A stretch of 64,000 nt of DNA from Pseudomonas sp. FP453 (GTDB lineage: Bacteria > Pseudomonadota > Gammaproteobacteria > Pseudomonadales > Pseudomonadaceae): assembly GCF_030687495.1 (NCBI RefSeq), contig NZ_CP117435.1, forward strand, positions 4,406,501 to 4,470,500. The letters run 5' to 3'. The notes beneath the pieces are model-generated. The model saw only the letters and a list, made by a program, of their open reading frames with translations, was not told where the DNA came from and searched no databases. Position numbers and translations under genes: made by a program. This document shows positions 27,277 through 37,469 of this stretch, piece after piece; positions within the stretch are counted from its first letter, which is position 1; each line of letters begins with the position of its first letter.

Positions 27277-27852
27277 TCAGACTCCTTCCTTCAACACGCC
27301 GTCAGCCGCGACGTGCAGGCTGAACAGGGCGCCGTGGCCGACTTCGACATTCAGCAGCTGCTCCCGGGGCAACCCGCGCGCCCGCGCCAGCAGCAGGCGC
27401 ATGACGCCGCCATGGCTGACCAACAACACGCGCTCACCGGCATAGGCCTGATGCAAGCGTGCGACGGCGCCAAGCACACGGTCGGAAAAGTCGCTGACCG
27501 CCTCGCCCTGAGGCGGGGTGAAGCTGTAGGGATCGGCCCAGAACAAGCCGAGCGCTTCGGCGTCGGTCTCCATCAGTGCAGCCGCGCTCTGCCCTTCCCA
27601 AGCGCCAAAATGCAGCTCTTGCAGATCCTTCTCCAGGCTCACCGGCACCGCAAGCTGCGTACCCAACTCGTCGGCAAACCGCGCACAACGCTGCAACGGC
27701 GAGCTGACCACACGATCCCACGGCCCCTGCGCCACCACGGCGGCGCGCATCTGCGCCCAGCCCTTGGCAGTCAGCGCGTCGTCCAGGCTGCCGCGCAGGC
27801 CGCCGCCCAGCTCGGTTTCGCCGTGGCGCAGCAGGTCCAGATGCAAGGTCAT
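27277..27852 (-). CDS. cobC: CobC, alpha-ribazole-5'-phosphate phosphatase
   Basis: A 191-residue histidine phosphatase. The catalytic RHGE motif is [14 protein letters not shown], the second histidine is in [11 protein letters not shown], and the helical glutamate region is [12 protein letters not shown]. It removes phosphate from alpha-ribazole phosphate or cobalamin phosphate. The start is ATG 27852, overlapping the cobT stop by four bases (ATGA). The open frame upstream is not used. Confidence 0.93.
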   Translation of the reverse strand: MTLHLDLLRHGETELGGGLRGSLDDALTAKGWAQMRAAVVAQGPWDRVVSSPLQRCARFADELGTQLAVPVSLEKDLQELHFGAWEGQSAAALMETDAEALGLFWADPYSFTPPQGEAVSDFSDRVLGAVARLHQAYAGERVLLVSHGGVMRLLLARARGLPREQLLNVEVGHGALFSLHVAADGVLKEGV

Positions 27853-28904
27853 GCCGGGCGATCTGCCACGGCAGCTTCGGCGAACGTCGCCATCTGGCCA
27901 TGCAGGGCACAGGCCAGGCGCAACAGTGGCACCGCCAGCGCCGCGCCACTGCCTTCGCCCAGGCGCAAGCCAAGCTCCAGCAACGGTTGCGCGTCGAGGC
28001 TTTGCAGCACATGGCGATGACCCGGCTCGGCGCCCCGATGGCCAAACACCAGCCATTCGCGGCTTGCCGGGTTCAGGCGCGTGGCCACCAACGCGGCGAC
28101 GGTGCAGATAAACCCATCCACCAACACCACGATGCCGGCCTGGGCGCAGGCCAGGTAGGCGCCGACCAGCGCGGCAATTTCAAAACCGCCCAGGTTGAAC
28201 AGGGTTTGCAGCGCATCACCCCGCTGCCCGGCATGCAACGCCAGTGCGCGTTCGATCACGGCCACCTTGTGGCTGACGCCCTCGGTATTCAGCCCGGTGC
28301 CCGGACCGGTCAGGTCGCTGACCTGGCAATCGAGCAACGCACACGCCAACGCACTGGCGGCGGTGGTGTTGCCGATGCCCATCTCGCCGCCGATAAACAA
28401 TTGCGCCCCGCCTTGCAACGCACGCAAGGCACTGTCGCGACCGGCTTGCAGGGCCAGGCGCCCCTGAGCTTCAGTCATCGCCGGGCCGTTGACGAAGTTG
28501 GCGGTGCCCGCGCCGATATTCAGGTGACGCACCCCAGGCAAGTCCAGCGTCGGCGTCACGGTGCCCAGATCGACCACTTCCAATTGCGCGTTCAACTGCC
28601 GCGCCAACACGCTGATCGCTGCGCCACCGCTGACAAAGTTATGCAGCATCTGCCCGGTCACTTCCTGCGGGAACGCCGACACGCCCTCTGCCACCACACC
28701 GTGGTCGCCAGCAAAGATTGCAATCCACAGTTGCTCCACCGAGGGTTTGACCTGGCCTTGCAAACCCGCCAACTGCACCGCCAACGCCTCCAACTGGCCG
28801 AGGGAACCGGCCGGCTTGGTCAGTTGCTGCTGGCGTGCCAGGGCCTGTTCGTACGCATTTGCGTCAATTGCCTTACAAGGGTTGAGCCACCAGGTGTCAG
28901 TCAT
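27849..28904 (-). CDS. cobT: CobT, nicotinate-nucleotide:dimethylbenzimidazole phosphoribosyltransferase
   Basis: Makes alpha-ribazole phosphate from dimethylbenzimidazole, which bluB in the same cluster supplies. The 351-residue length is normal. Visible motifs are [41 protein letters not shown] and the conserved catalytic glutamate region HRGAEPGH. The start ATG 28904 overlaps the cobU stop (ATGA). The gene is called cobU in P. denitrificans naming. Confidence 0.96.
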   Translation of the reverse strand: MTDTWWLNPCKAIDANAYEQALARQQQLTKPAGSLGQLEALAVQLAGLQGQVKPSVEQLWIAIFAGDHGVVAEGVSAFPQEVTGQMLHNFVSGGAAISVLARQLNAQLEVVDLGTVTPTLDLPGVRHLNIGAGTANFVNGPAMTEAQGRLALQAGRDSALRALQGGAQLFIGGEMGIGNTTAASALACALLDCQVSDLTGPGTGLNTEGVSHKVAVIERALALHAGQRGDALQTLFNLGGFEIAALVGAYLACAQAGIVVLVDGFICTVAALVATRLNPASREWLVFGHRGAEPGHRHVLQSLDAQPLLELGLRLGEGSGAALAVPLLRLACALHGQMATFAEAAVADRPA

Positions 28905-29422
28905 AACGCAGGTCCTTTCAAAGTCAGGGGCAGGCCGGCGACCGTCAGGACAACACGCTGACAACGCTCGGCCAAGGCTTGATGCAGCCAACCGGCTTCA
29001 TCCACATAGCGGCGAGTCAATTCGCCCAGCGGCACGACACCCATTCCGGTCTCGTTGCTGACAAAAATGATTTCACCCGGCAGCGTGGCCAGGGTTTCCA
29101 GCAGTTGATCGCGCTCGCAGGCCAAGTGCTGCGGGTCTTCGAGCATCAGCAGGTTGGTCAGCCACAGGGTCAGGCAGTCCACTAGCAGGCAGACGTCGGC
29201 GGCGGCGTTTTCCCGCAGCACGCGAGCCAGTTCGATGGGCTCTTCGATCAGGCCCCAGTGCTCGGGGCGGCGCTGGCGATGCAGGGCCACACGCTCGTTC
29301 ATCTCGCCGTCCAGGGGTTGGCTGGTGGCGATATAGATGACCGGCAGCGCGCTGTCGCTGGCGAGCTTTTCGGCGAGGCGGCTCTTGCCGGAACGGGCGC
29401 CGCCGAGGATCAGTTGCAGCAT
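28901..29422 (-). CDS. cobU: CobU, adenosylcobinamide kinase/guanylyltransferase
   Basis: A bifunctional 173-residue enzyme that phosphorylates adenosylcobinamide and then attaches GMP. It has the P-loop [12 protein letters not shown], the guanylylated histidine region [11 protein letters not shown] and the nucleotide motif [11 protein letters not shown]. It begins 157 bases after cobQ, with a REPIN in that gap, the only large break in an otherwise overlapping cluster. The gene is called cobP in P. denitrificans naming. Confidence 0.96.
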   Translation of the reverse strand: MLQLILGGARSGKSRLAEKLASDSALPVIYIATSQPLDGEMNERVALHRQRRPEHWGLIEEPIELARVLRENAAADVCLLVDCLTLWLTNLLMLEDPQHLACERDQLLETLATLPGEIIFVSNETGMGVVPLGELTRRYVDEAGWLHQALAERCQRVVLTVAGLPLTLKGPAL

Positions 29423-29472
29423 AAAGTCATACCTTTATTCACGACCGGAGACTCAAGCCAAACTCGGTCAAC

Positions 29473-29559
29473 TGTGGGAGCTGGCTTGCCTGCGATGCAG
29501 GCACCGCGGTGTCTCAGTTGATCCCGGTTGATGCCATCGCAGGCAAGCCAGCTCCCACA
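29473..29559. repeat. REPIN inside the cob cluster
   Basis: An inverted REP pair between cobQ and cobU, transcribed as part of the cob message. The hairpin might protect or attenuate the upstream RNA. Confidence 0.92.
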
Positions 29560-29579
29560 AGGGGACCGTGTGCGCACCG

Positions 29580-31031
29580 TCAGATCCCGCATAGCTTGCG
29601 CAGCAATTCGGTATCCAGATGGTTCTCCACCAAGTCCGCCAAGCGCTCGATATCACGCTCGCGCAGCGCGTGGTAATCCACCTCCTGCACATCCTGCAAC
29701 CCTGCCCAGCGCAGCAAGGCGCCGCACGCTGCCGGCGTCTCGAACAAGCCATGCAGGTAAGTGCCGAGGATTTGTCCGTCCGCACTTTGCGCACCGTCAC
29801 GGCGGCCGTCGTCCAGCATGACAGCGGCAAGCGACAGGGCATTCCCGGTGGTCACGCCAGCGTGGATCTCATAACCACTGACCTCGGCATCTTCCAGCAG
29901 CAACCGCCCACGCACATTGCGCAGCTGTTTCTCTTCCTCCAGCGTCGTGCTGAAGGCCAACAAGCCCAGGCCATCACTGGAACCTGCCGGCCCTTCCAAA
30001 CCGAGCGGGTCGTGCACCTGTTCGCCCAGCATCTGCAAACCACCGCAAATCCCCAGCACCTTGCCGCCATAGCGCAAGTGCCGCGCCAAGGCGCTGTCCC
30101 AGCCATTGGCACGCAGGTAGGCCAGGTCGCTGCGCACGCTTTTCGAGCCGGGCAGGATGATCAGGTCGGCCGACGGAATCGGCTGGCCTGGGCCGACGAA
30201 CTGCAAATCCACCTGGGGATGCAGGCGCAGCGGGTCGAAATCCGTGTGGTTACTGATGCGCGGCAACACCGGCACCACCACTTTCAGCACCTGGGCGGCC
30301 TTGTCGATCTGGCGGCGGTCGATGCCGTCTTCAGCCTCAAGGTGCAGGTCCATCACGTAGGGCAGCACGCCCACCACCGGTTTGCCGGTGCGCGCCTCCA
30401 GCCAATCCAGGCCGGGCTGTAGCAGCGCAATATCGCCGCGAAAACGGTTGATGATGAAGCCTTTGACCCGCGCCTGCTCAGTCGGCGACAGCAATTCCAG
30501 GGTGCCGACCAGATGGGCAAACACGCCGCCGCGATTGATATCGGCGATCAGCAGCACCGGGCAATCCACCGCTTCGGCGAAGCCCATGTTGGCGATGTCA
30601 TTGGCGCGCAGGTTGATCTCCGCCGGAGAGCCTGCGCCTTCGACCATCACCACTGGGTAGGCTTGGCTCAAGCGTGCGTGTGAGGCCAGTACCGCCTGCA
30701 TGGCGATGGCTTTGTAGTCGTGATAGGCCACGGCATTCATGCTGGTCACGGCGCGACCGTGGATGATGACCTGGGAGCCGGTGTCGCTGTTGGGCTTGAG
30801 CAGCACCGGGTTCATGTCGGTGTGCGGTGCAAGGTTGGCGGCCTGGGCCTGCACGGCCTGGGCGCGGCCGATTTCGCCGCCTTCGGCGGTCACGGCGCTG
30901 TTGAGGGCCATGTTCTGCGGCTTGAACGGCGCCACGGCCACGCCCTGGCGTATCAGCCAGCGGCAGAGTGCGGTCACCAGCGTGCTTTTGCCGGCATCGG
31001 AGGTGGTGCCTTGCACCATCAGCGTACTCAT
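29580..31031 (-). CDS. cobQ: CobQ, cobyric acid synthase
   Basis: Amidates four side chains of adenosylcobyrinic acid diamide using glutamine and ATP. The 483-residue protein has the N-terminal synthetase motif [20 protein letters not shown], the substrate region [10 protein letters not shown], and a C-terminal glutamine amidotransferase half with nucleophile cysteine in [10 protein letters not shown] and histidine in GTYLHGLFE. The start overlaps the cobD stop by four bases (ATGA at 31028-31031). Confidence 0.97.
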   Translation of the reverse strand: MSTLMVQGTTSDAGKSTLVTALCRWLIRQGVAVAPFKPQNMALNSAVTAEGGEIGRAQAVQAQAANLAPHTDMNPVLLKPNSDTGSQVIIHGRAVTSMNAVAYHDYKAIAMQAVLASHARLSQAYPVVMVEGAGSPAEINLRANDIANMGFAEAVDCPVLLIADINRGGVFAHLVGTLELLSPTEQARVKGFIINRFRGDIALLQPGLDWLEARTGKPVVGVLPYVMDLHLEAEDGIDRRQIDKAAQVLKVVVPVLPRISNHTDFDPLRLHPQVDLQFVGPGQPIPSADLIILPGSKSVRSDLAYLRANGWDSALARHLRYGGKVLGICGGLQMLGEQVHDPLGLEGPAGSSDGLGLLAFSTTLEEEKQLRNVRGRLLLEDAEVSGYEIHAGVTTGNALSLAAVMLDDGRRDGAQSADGQILGTYLHGLFETPAACGALLRWAGLQDVQEVDYHALRERDIERLADLVENHLDTELLRKLCGI

Positions 31032-32017
31032 GAAGCGTCCTTGTAGGCGATCAGTGCTGCGTCGAGGCGCTGCCAGTCGGCCTCGGTGTCGGGCAGGCCA
31101 AAGCGCAGGCTGCTGTCATGCACAAACAGGCGCAGCAGGATGCCGCGCTGGGCCATGAATTCGTGCAGGCGCTCGGCGTGCGGGGTAATCAGCCATTGGA
31201 ACAAGGCGCAACCGCCCTGGGGTTGCAAGCCGTGGCGCTCAAGCACGGCAAACAGCCGCTCGCCGGCGTCGACGCAGCGCTTGCGCTGGCGCGCGTGCCC
31301 GGCCACGTCGAGCAGGCATTCCTGGCCGAGCACGCGGGTCGGCCCGCTGACCGCCCACGGCCCGACCTGTTCGGCGAGCAGCTTGAGCAACTTGCGCTCG
31401 GCCAGCACGAAGCCCAGGCGTACTCCGGCGAGGCCGAAGAACTTGCCGAACGAGCGCAGTACGATCAGCCCGACCTGGTGGGCCTGGCTGGCCAGGCTCA
31501 GGTGCGGGGTGATGTCCATGAACGCTTCATCCACCACCAACCAGCCGCCGCGTTGCGCCAGGCGCGCGTGCCAATCCAGCAGGCGCTCCGGGGTCAGGCT
31601 CAGGCCGGTGGGGTTGTTCGGGTTGACCACCACCAACACGTCGAGGCCGTCGAGGAAGAAATCGACTTCCTGCTCCAGCACTTCGCGCACCACATAACCG
31701 GCGCGGCGCCAGGCTTCGGCGTGTTCGGCATAGCACGGCGACAGCACGCCGACCTTGCCCGCCCGGCGCAAGCGCGGCAGCAACTGGATCGCGGCCTGGG
31801 AACCGGGCACCGGCAATACATGCGCGGCGCCGTAGTACTCGCTGGCGGCGCGTTCCAGGCCGTCGTCGGTCTCGGGCAAGCGCGCCCAGGCGCGCAGCGG
31901 AATCTCCGGGATCGGCCAGGGCCACGGCGCAAGGCCGCTGGACAGATCGAGCCAGTCGGCCTCGGCAATCCCGTACTGAATCGCCGCCTTGCGCAGCCGG
32001 CCACCGTGTTCAAGCAT
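31028..32017 (-). CDS. cobD: CobD, threonine-phosphate decarboxylase
   Basis: A PLP enzyme of 329 residues that makes the aminopropanol phosphate linker of cobalamin. It has the class I/II aminotransferase motifs [14 protein letters not shown] and [12 protein letters not shown], with the PLP lysine in [16 protein letters not shown]. The start overlaps the cbiB stop by eight bases. It is called cobC in P. denitrificans naming; that name is avoided here because the phosphatase also uses it. Confidence 0.95.
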   Translation of the reverse strand: MLEHGGRLRKAAIQYGIAEADWLDLSSGLAPWPWPIPEIPLRAWARLPETDDGLERAASEYYGAAHVLPVPGSQAAIQLLPRLRRAGKVGVLSPCYAEHAEAWRRAGYVVREVLEQEVDFFLDGLDVLVVVNPNNPTGLSLTPERLLDWHARLAQRGGWLVVDEAFMDITPHLSLASQAHQVGLIVLRSFGKFFGLAGVRLGFVLAERKLLKLLAEQVGPWAVSGPTRVLGQECLLDVAGHARQRKRCVDAGERLFAVLERHGLQPQGGCALFQWLITPHAERLHEFMAQRGILLRLFVHDSSLRFGLPDTEADWQRLDAALIAYKDAS

Positions 32018-32919
32018 AGAATTGCGCCCCCGCGCAGAGAATCAGCAGCCACAACCAGACGCCGCGCTGCACCAGCTGCCAGCCGCGGTCGATGGAATCC
32101 GCATCCGCTGCCGGGCCTTCGCCAAGCTGCGGACGCTGGTGGACTTCGCCGTGATAGATCGCGGCACCGCCCAGTTCGACACCCAGGGCGCCCGCCCCCG
32201 CCGCCATCACCGGGCCAGCGTTGGGGCTGTCCCAGGTCGGGCCCTGGGTGCGCCAGCACTGCAGCGCCAGGCGGGTTTTGCCCAGCAGCGCGTAGGTCAG
32301 TGCCACCAGGCGCGCAGGAATATAGTTGAGCACGTCGTCGATCTTGGCCGCGGCCCAGCCGAAACGCTCGAAGCGTTCGTTGCGATAGCCCCACATGGCA
32401 TCCAGGGTGTTGCTCAGGCGATAAAGCACCACGCCCGGCACGCCGGCCACCACAAACCAGAACAGTGCGGCGAACACCGCATCGCTGCCGTTCTCCAGCA
32501 CCGATTCGGTGGCCGGCGCGGGCCACTTCGGTTCGGTCCAGCTCGCTGGTCTGCCGGCTCACCAGGTAACTCACGCGTTGGCGCGCTTCGTCCAGGTCGT
32601 CGCTGCGCAGGGCCTGGGCCACCGGGATCACGTGTTCGCCCAGGCTGCGCATGCCAAGGGCGCAGTACAGCGCGAGGATCTCCAGGACCCAGCCGATATA
32701 CGGCGCCCACGACAACGCGGTGGCCAGCACGGTCAGCGGCACCACGGCGATAAACCACGCGGTCACGCCATGGCTGCGCCAGCCACGGCCACCGGTGTTG
32801 AAACGTTGCTCGATGCGCCCGGCGAAATTGCCGAACGCCACCAGCGGATGCCAGCGCTTGGGCTCGCCCAGCAGCGCATCCAGCGCGACGGCGGCGACAC
32901 ACAGCAAGGCCACACTCAT
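32010..32919 (-). pseudogene. cbiB: CbiB, adenosylcobinamide-phosphate synthase, with an apparent +1 frameshift
   Basis: A membrane enzyme that joins the aminopropanol arm to adenosylcobyric acid. The first part (from [25 protein letters not shown]) is in one frame and the rest (from [18 protein letters not shown]) is in another. The switch lies at about 32510-32520, where GCCCGCGCCGGCCACC is read instead of the expected one-base-shorter form coding ARAATES. The whole span is 910 bases, one more than 303 codons, so a single inserted base explains it. The start overlaps bluB's stop (ATGA). It may be a real mutation or a base-calling error. It is called cobD in P. denitrificans naming. Confidence 0.9.
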
Positions 32920-33566
32920 TGACTCACTCCCCACACATTTTCATACAACATGTCACTCAGCGGCCGTGGTTCGGTCCAGCCTTCGAGTTGCAACATCGGT
33001 GCCGGATAGAACTCGGCCACCGGGCCCAGGCACAGCACGGCCAGGGGTTTGGCGCCGGAGGGCAGGCCCAGCAGATCGGCCAGGGCCTGGGGCTCGAACA
33101 GCGAGACCCAGCCCATGCCCAGCCCTTCGACGCGGGCGGCCAGCCACAGGTTCTGGATCGCGCAGGACAGCGAGGCCATGTCCATTTCCGGCAAGGTGCG
33201 GCGGCCGAAGATGTGGCGTTCGCGGTCATCCATCAAGGCTGCCACCAGGACTTCGGCGCAATCGTGGATGCCTTCGACCTTGAGCTTCATGAAGTCGTCG
33301 GAGCGTTCGCCCAACGCTTCGGCGGTGCGGATGCGTTCTTCTTCCACCAGTTGCTGAATTTGCCCACGCAGGTGGCGGTCGCTGATGCGGATGAAGCGCC
33401 AGGGTTGCATCAGGCCGACACTGGGCGCCTGGTGGGCGGCCTGGAGCAGGCGGTGCAGCAGTTCGGGGGCCACCGTGCCGCCGGTGAAGTGGCGCATGTC
33501 GCGGCGTTCGGCGATGGCGCGGTAGACGGCGTCGCGGTCGGCTTGGGGGAAGGCGTTGTCGGTCAT
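32916..33566 (-). CDS. bluB: BluB, 5,6-dimethylbenzimidazole synthase
   Basis: Cleaves reduced FMN with O2 to give the lower base of B12. The 216-residue nitroreductase-fold protein has [14 protein letters not shown] for FMN phosphate and the BluB-type segments [13 protein letters not shown] and [21 protein letters not shown]. The start overlaps the cobB stop (ATGA at 33563-33566) and the stop overlaps cbiB, so it is embedded in a coupled operon. Confidence 0.95.
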   Translation of the reverse strand: MTDNAFPQADRDAVYRAIAERRDMRHFTGGTVAPELLHRLLQAAHQAPSVGLMQPWRFIRISDRHLRGQIQQLVEEERIRTAEALGERSDDFMKLKVEGIHDCAEVLVAALMDDRERHIFGRRTLPEMDMASLSCAIQNLWLAARVEGLGMGWVSLFEPQALADLLGLPSGAKPLAVLCLGPVAEFYPAPMLQLEGWTEPRPLSDMLYENVWGVSQ

Positions 33567-34999
33567 GGCCCTATCGCGGGCAAGCCCGCTCCCACATTTG
33601 GATCTGCGAACACTGTCGAGGTGGGGGCTGGCTTGCCTCCCTTATTTGGATCGGCGGACGCGGTCGATGTGGGAGCTGGCTTGCCTGCGATGGCGCCCTC
33701 CCGGTCTGGCGCAAACAATGCAGCCACCGCCGCCGGATTCGACGGAAAGTAAAAGTGCACGTAGGAAGCCGTCATCCGCCCCTGTCGGTAAACCGCCTCG
33801 GCACCCCGCCCGCCATTGGGGCTCACGCCACGGGCAATCGGCGTGCAGTCGGTGCTGGTCAGGGAGTGGTGATAGGTATGCCCACGCAGTACACCTTCCG
33901 GCAACTCGACATTTTGCAGGGCCAGGGCGGCCAATTTCTTCTGCATCACCGCATCACCCTGCAGCAGACCGAGCAGTTCAGCGCGATTGCCATCCACATC
34001 AGTCAGCGAGTCCAGCAGGTACAACATGCCGCCGCACTCGGCGAGCAACGGTTTGCCGGCGGCGTGGTGGGCGCGGATTGCGTCGAGCATCGCGGTGTTT
34101 TCCGACAACGCCTGGTGATGCAATTCCGGGTAGCCGCCCGGCAGATAGAGACTGTCTACGTCAGGCAATTCACGATCATGGATCGGCGAGAAGAAGTGCA
34201 ACTCGGCGCCCATCGCCCGCAACAGGTCGAGGCTGGCGCCGTAGGTAAAGGCGAAGGCTTCGTCGCGGGCCACGGCGATGCGCACACCGTCGAGCAGCGG
34301 CTCGGCGGCGATCACTTCCGGCGCAGCGAAGGTCACTGGCGGCGGCAAGGCGACTTCGCAGCTGCTGCCCAAGGCTTGGGCGGCGGCGTCGAGGCGTACG
34401 TCGAGGTCATTCAGTTCGCTGGCTTGCACCAGGCCCAGGTGACGGCTTGGCAATTCGATGCCGGTCTCGCGGGACAAGGCGCCGTACCAGCGCAGGCCTT
34501 CGGTGAGGCTGCCTTCGAGCAGTTGCGCATGGCGCAGGGTGCCGACGCGGTTGGCCAGCACGCCGGCGAACGGCAGGTCCGGCTGATAACGCGCCAGGCC
34601 CAGGGCCAATGCGCCAAACGTCTGGGCCATGGCGGTGCCGTCGATCACGCCGAGTACCGGCACGCCGAAGTGGCGGGCCAGGTCAGCGCTGGACGGAGTG
34701 CCGTCGAACAGGCCCATGACGCCTTCGATGAGGATCAGGTCGGCCTCGCCAGCAGCTTCCCACAACAGGCGGCGACTTTCCTGCTCGCCCACCATCCACA
34801 TGTCCAACTGATACACCGGCGCACCGCTGGCGCGCTCGTGGATCATCGGGTCGAGAAAGTCCGGCCCGCATTTGAACACGCGCACCTTGCGCCCCAGGTT
34901 GCGGTGCAAACGGGCGAGCGCAGCGGTGACGGTGGTTTTGCCCTGGCCGGACGCCGGTGCGGCGATCAATACGGCCGGGCAATGACGGGGCTGATTCAA
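33563..34999 (-). CDS. cobB: CobB, cobyrinate a,c-diamide synthase, with a REP-encoded C-terminal tail
   Basis: Amidates the a and c side chains of (hydrogeno)cobyrinic acid. The 478-residue protein has the P-loop-like AAPASGQGKTTVTAALAR, the FKCGPDFLDPMIH motif and a glutamine amidotransferase half with nucleophile cysteine in LLAECGGMLYL. The usual protein ends near residue 431 (YFPSNPAAVAALFAP). The remaining 47 residues (432-478) are translated from REP sequences and contain two repeats of GKPAPTST followed by ADPN. The start is TTG at 34999, overlapping the cobO stop as TTGA, with AAGG upstream; no ATG lies close by. Confidence 0.93.
   Translation of the reverse strand: MNQPRHCPAVLIAAPASGQGKTTVTAALARLHRNLGRKVRVFKCGPDFLDPMIHERASGAPVYQLDMWMVGEQESRRLLWEAAGEADLILIEGVMGLFDGTPSSADLARHFGVPVLGVIDGTAMAQTFGALALGLARYQPDLPFAGVLANRVGTLRHAQLLEGSLTEGLRWYGALSRETGIELPSRHLGLVQASELNDLDVRLDAAAQALGSSCEVALPPPVTFAAPEVIAAEPLLDGVRIAVARDEAFAFTYGASLDLLRAMGAELHFFSPIHDRELPDVDSLYLPGGYPELHHQALSENTAMLDAIRAHHAAGKPLLAECGGMLYLLDSLTDVDGNRAELLGLLQGDAVMQKKLAALALQNVELPEGVLRGHTYHHSLTSTDCTPIARGVSPNGGRGAEAVYRQGRMTASYVHFYFPSNPAAVAALFAPDREGAIAGKPAPTSTASADPNKGGKPAPTSTVFADPNVGAGLPAIGP
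33571..33695. repeat. REP cluster inside the 3' end of cobB
   Basis: Three REP units: an inverted one at 33571-33596, and two in direct orientation at about 33619-33641 and 33668-33695. The last two belong to a tandem duplication of about 49 bases (each starting ATTTGGATC). All lie in the cobB reading frame without stops. Confidence 0.9.
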
Positions 35000-35607
35000 A
35001 GTTCGACGCCCTTCTGTGCCTTGATACCGGCCTGGAACGCGTGCTTGAGCATGCCCATTTCGGTGACGGTGTCGCCCATTTCAATCAGCTCAGGCTTGGC
35101 GCCACGGCCGGTGACCACCACGTGCTGCATCGGCGGGCGCGCTTGCAGGTCGCTGAGCACTTGGTCGAGGTCGAGGTAGCCGTGCTTGAGGGCAATATTC
35201 AGTTCATCGAGGACGACAAGGCCAATGGACGGGTCTTGCAGCAGTTCGCGGGAAACTTCCCACGCGGCTTCGGCGGCGGCGATGTCGCGCTGGCGGTCCT
35301 GGGTTTCCCAGGTGAAGCCTTCGCCCATGACGTGGAAGCGCACTTGCTCGGGGAAACGGCGGAAGAACAGCTCTTCGCCGGTGCTGTTACGCCCCTTGAT
35401 GAACTGCACCACACCGCACTGCATACCGTGGCCCATGGCGCGGGCGAGCATGCCGAACGCGGAACTGCTTTTGCCTTTGCCGTTGCCGGTCAGCACCAGC
35501 AGCAGGCCGCACTCGTTGGGGGAATTGGCGATGCGCTCGTCGATCACGGCTTTTTTGCGCAGCATGCGCGCCAGGTGGCGTTCGTCGCGGTCGGGGGAAT
35601 CGGTCAT
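34996..35607 (-). CDS. cobO: CobO, cob(I)yrinate a,c-diamide adenosyltransferase
   Basis: Adds the adenosyl group to cobalt. The 203-residue protein has the P-loop LLVLTGNGKGKSSSAFGML, GVVQFIKG and VVLDELNIALKHGYL, typical of the BtuR/CobA/CobO family. It is the first gene of the cob cluster. ATG 35607 follows GGAGAG. A B12 riboswitch lies 93 bases upstream, so expression should fall when cobalamin is plentiful. Confidence 0.96.
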   Translation of the reverse strand: MTDSPDRDERHLARMLRKKAVIDERIANSPNECGLLLVLTGNGKGKSSSAFGMLARAMGHGMQCGVVQFIKGRNSTGEELFFRRFPEQVRFHVMGEGFTWETQDRQRDIAAAEAAWEVSRELLQDPSIGLVVLDELNIALKHGYLDLDQVLSDLQARPPMQHVVVTGRGAKPELIEMGDTVTEMGMLKHAFQAGIKAQKGVEL

Positions 35608-35660
35608 GGCAGCTCTCCGTTGGGGCTGGACAAAAACGGCGGGCAGGAAAAAGAAAAAAC

Positions 35661-35691
35661 AGACAGCCAAGCATCGCCCACCGTGATGCTG
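35661..35691 (-). terminator. Possible riboswitch expression-platform terminator
   Basis: On the minus strand AGCATC and GATGCT pair around a 9-base loop, and a T-rich run (TTTTTTCTTTTT) follows about 11 bases later. The gap before the T-run makes terminator function uncertain; ribosome-site control is an alternative. Confidence 0.4.
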
Positions 35692-35699
35692 TTGGATGT

Positions 35700-35906
35700 T
35701 GCAGGCCGGTCTCCGGGCTCATGAGTGGCGCGCTTGCCGACACTGCGCCTTCCCATATCGCGGGGCGATACAGTGGCAAAAGCAGGGTCTTGACTCATTT
35801 ACCGTTGCGGGGGCAGCGCCGGAATTGCGGCAACACTGTGGACAAGTGCGCTCGCTCACCGGCTTCCCTGTTTCACTCCGTCGACCCATGGGTCACAGAG
35901 CACCTG
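35700..35906 (-). promoter_or_regulatory. Cobalamin riboswitch of the cob operon
   Basis: Minus-strand RNA upstream of cobO. It has the B12 box GAGCCCGGAGACCGGCCTGC (35701-35720), the GCCACTG core (35771-35777), the GCTGCCCCCGCAACGGTAA loop (35799-35817), and a 5' region starting AGGTGCTC and passing through GGGAAGCCGGTGAG. This is the order of the class I cobalamin aptamer. No gene lies in 35608-36021 other than this element. Confidence 0.95.
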
Positions 35907-36021
35907 GAACAAGTCGCGAAGGGTAGAGGGTTGGGGGTGGAGCGTCAATTAAAGCCGGCTGCGCACTTGAACCATCGGACCGCCGCGCGCCTCTACCCTT
36001 ACAGGTATCCAGGAGAAAAAC

Positions 36022-37335
36022 ATGCACAAGACCCGACTTGCCCTACTGATCATGTGCGCAGGCGCCCTCGTCGCCTGCGGTGAAAGTTCGACCCTGCAAG
36101 TGTCTGACGGCACCGGGCCTTCCCCCAAGCTCCCGGAGCCGAACAAGACCCTGATCCCCACGGTCAACATCGCGCCGGCCATCGGCTGGCCTGAGGGCGC
36201 GAAACCCACCGCGGCTGCCGGGACTCAGGTGGCGGCGTTTGCCGAAGGACTGGACCACCCGCGCTGGCTGTATGTGCTACCCAATGGCGACGTGCTGGTG
36301 GCAGAAACCAATGCGCCGCCCAAACCCGATGATTCAAAGGGCATTCGCGGCTGGGTGATGGAAAAGGTCATGGGCCGAGCCGGTGCTGGCGTGCCTAGCC
36401 CGAACCGCATCACGCTGCTGCGCGACGCCGACCACGATGGCATCGCCGAGACCCGCACGGTGTTTCTGGCCAATCTCAATTCGCCGTTCGGCATGGCCCT
36501 GGTGGGCAATGACCTGTATGTAGCCGACTCGGACAAGCTGCTGCGCTTCCCCTACCAGCCGGGTGAAACCACGATCAAGGACGCCGGGACCAAGGTCGTC
36601 GACCTCCCCGGCGGCAGCATCAACCACCACTGGACCAAAAACGTGGTGGCGAGCAAGGACGGCAGCAAGCTGTATGTGAGCGTTGGCTCCAACAGCAACG
36701 TCGGTGAAAACGGCCTGCAGGCAGAAGAAGGCCGGGCGGCGATCTGGGAAGTGGACCGCGCCAGCGGCCAGCACCGCATCTTCGCCTCGGGCCTGCGCAA
36801 CCCCAACGGCATGGCCTGGGAACCGCAAAGCGGCAAGCTGTGGACGGCGGTGAACGAACGCGATGAGATCGGCAGCGACCTGGTGCCGGACTACATCACC
36901 TCGGTGCAGGATGGCGCCTTCTATGGCTGGCCATTCAGCTACTACGGGCAGCATGTGGATGTGCGGGTCAACCCGCAAAACCTCGACCTGGTGGCCAAGG
37001 CGATTGCGCCGGACTACGCCGTGGGCCCACACACCGCCTCGCTGGGCCTGACGTTTGCCGAGGGCAGCAAACTGCCAGCGCCGTTCACTGATGGCGCTTT
37101 CATCGGCCAGCATGGCTCGTGGAACCGCAAGCCCCACAGTGGCTACAAGGTGATCTTCGTGCCGTTCGAGGCTGGCCAGCCCAAGGGGCAGCCGGTGGAT
37201 GTGCTGACCGGGTTCCTCGACAAGGACGAGAAAGCCATGGGCCGGCCGGTGGGTGTGGTGGTTGATCAGCAAGGCGGGGTGTTGGTGGCGGATGATGTGG
37301 GGAATAAGGTGTGGCGGGTGTCGGCGGCTAAGTAG
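36022..37335 (+). CDS. Lipoprotein of the PQQ-type sugar dehydrogenase / sorbosone dehydrogenase family
   Basis: A 437-residue secreted lipoprotein: the signal peptide ends in a lipobox, GALVACGES. The body is a six-bladed propeller of the soluble glucose/sorbosone dehydrogenase type, with [66 protein letters not shown] and [16 protein letters not shown]. The family binds PQQ, but the true substrate of this group is not known. It diverges from the B12 riboswitch and has no cotranscribed partner. Confidence 0.85.
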   Translation: MHKTRLALLIMCAGALVACGESSTLQVSDGTGPSPKLPEPNKTLIPTVNIAPAIGWPEGAKPTAAAGTQVAAFAEGLDHPRWLYVLPNGDVLVAETNAPPKPDDSKGIRGWVMEKVMGRAGAGVPSPNRITLLRDADHDGIAETRTVFLANLNSPFGMALVGNDLYVADSDKLLRFPYQPGETTIKDAGTKVVDLPGGSINHHWTKNVVASKDGSKLYVSVGSNSNVGENGLQAEEGRAAIWEVDRASGQHRIFASGLRNPNGMAWEPQSGKLWTAVNERDEIGSDLVPDYITSVQDGAFYGWPFSYYGQHVDVRVNPQNLDLVAKAIAPDYAVGPHTASLGLTFAEGSKLPAPFTDGAFIGQHGSWNRKPHSGYKVIFVPFEAGQPKGQPVDVLTGFLDKDEKAMGRPVGVVVDQQGGVLVADDVGNKVWRVSAAK

Positions 37336-37362
37336 GTAGGCTTCAGACCAACACAAATCCAA

Positions 37363-37451
37363 TGTGGGAGCGGGCTTGCCCGCGATGAGGGAGTGTCAGT
37401 CAACTGATGCATGACTGACACACCGCAATCGCGGGCAAGCCCGCTCCCACA
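37363..37451. repeat. REPIN, GCGGGCTTGCCCGC variant
   Basis: An inverted pair with arms TGTGGGAGCGGGCTTGCCCG plus CGAT, differing from most other copies (CTGGCTTGCCTG) by paired changes that keep the stem intact. It lies between the convergent lipoprotein and NlpC/P60 genes. Confidence 0.93.
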
Positions 37452-37469
37452 GTTAGCTCTGCATTCAAT

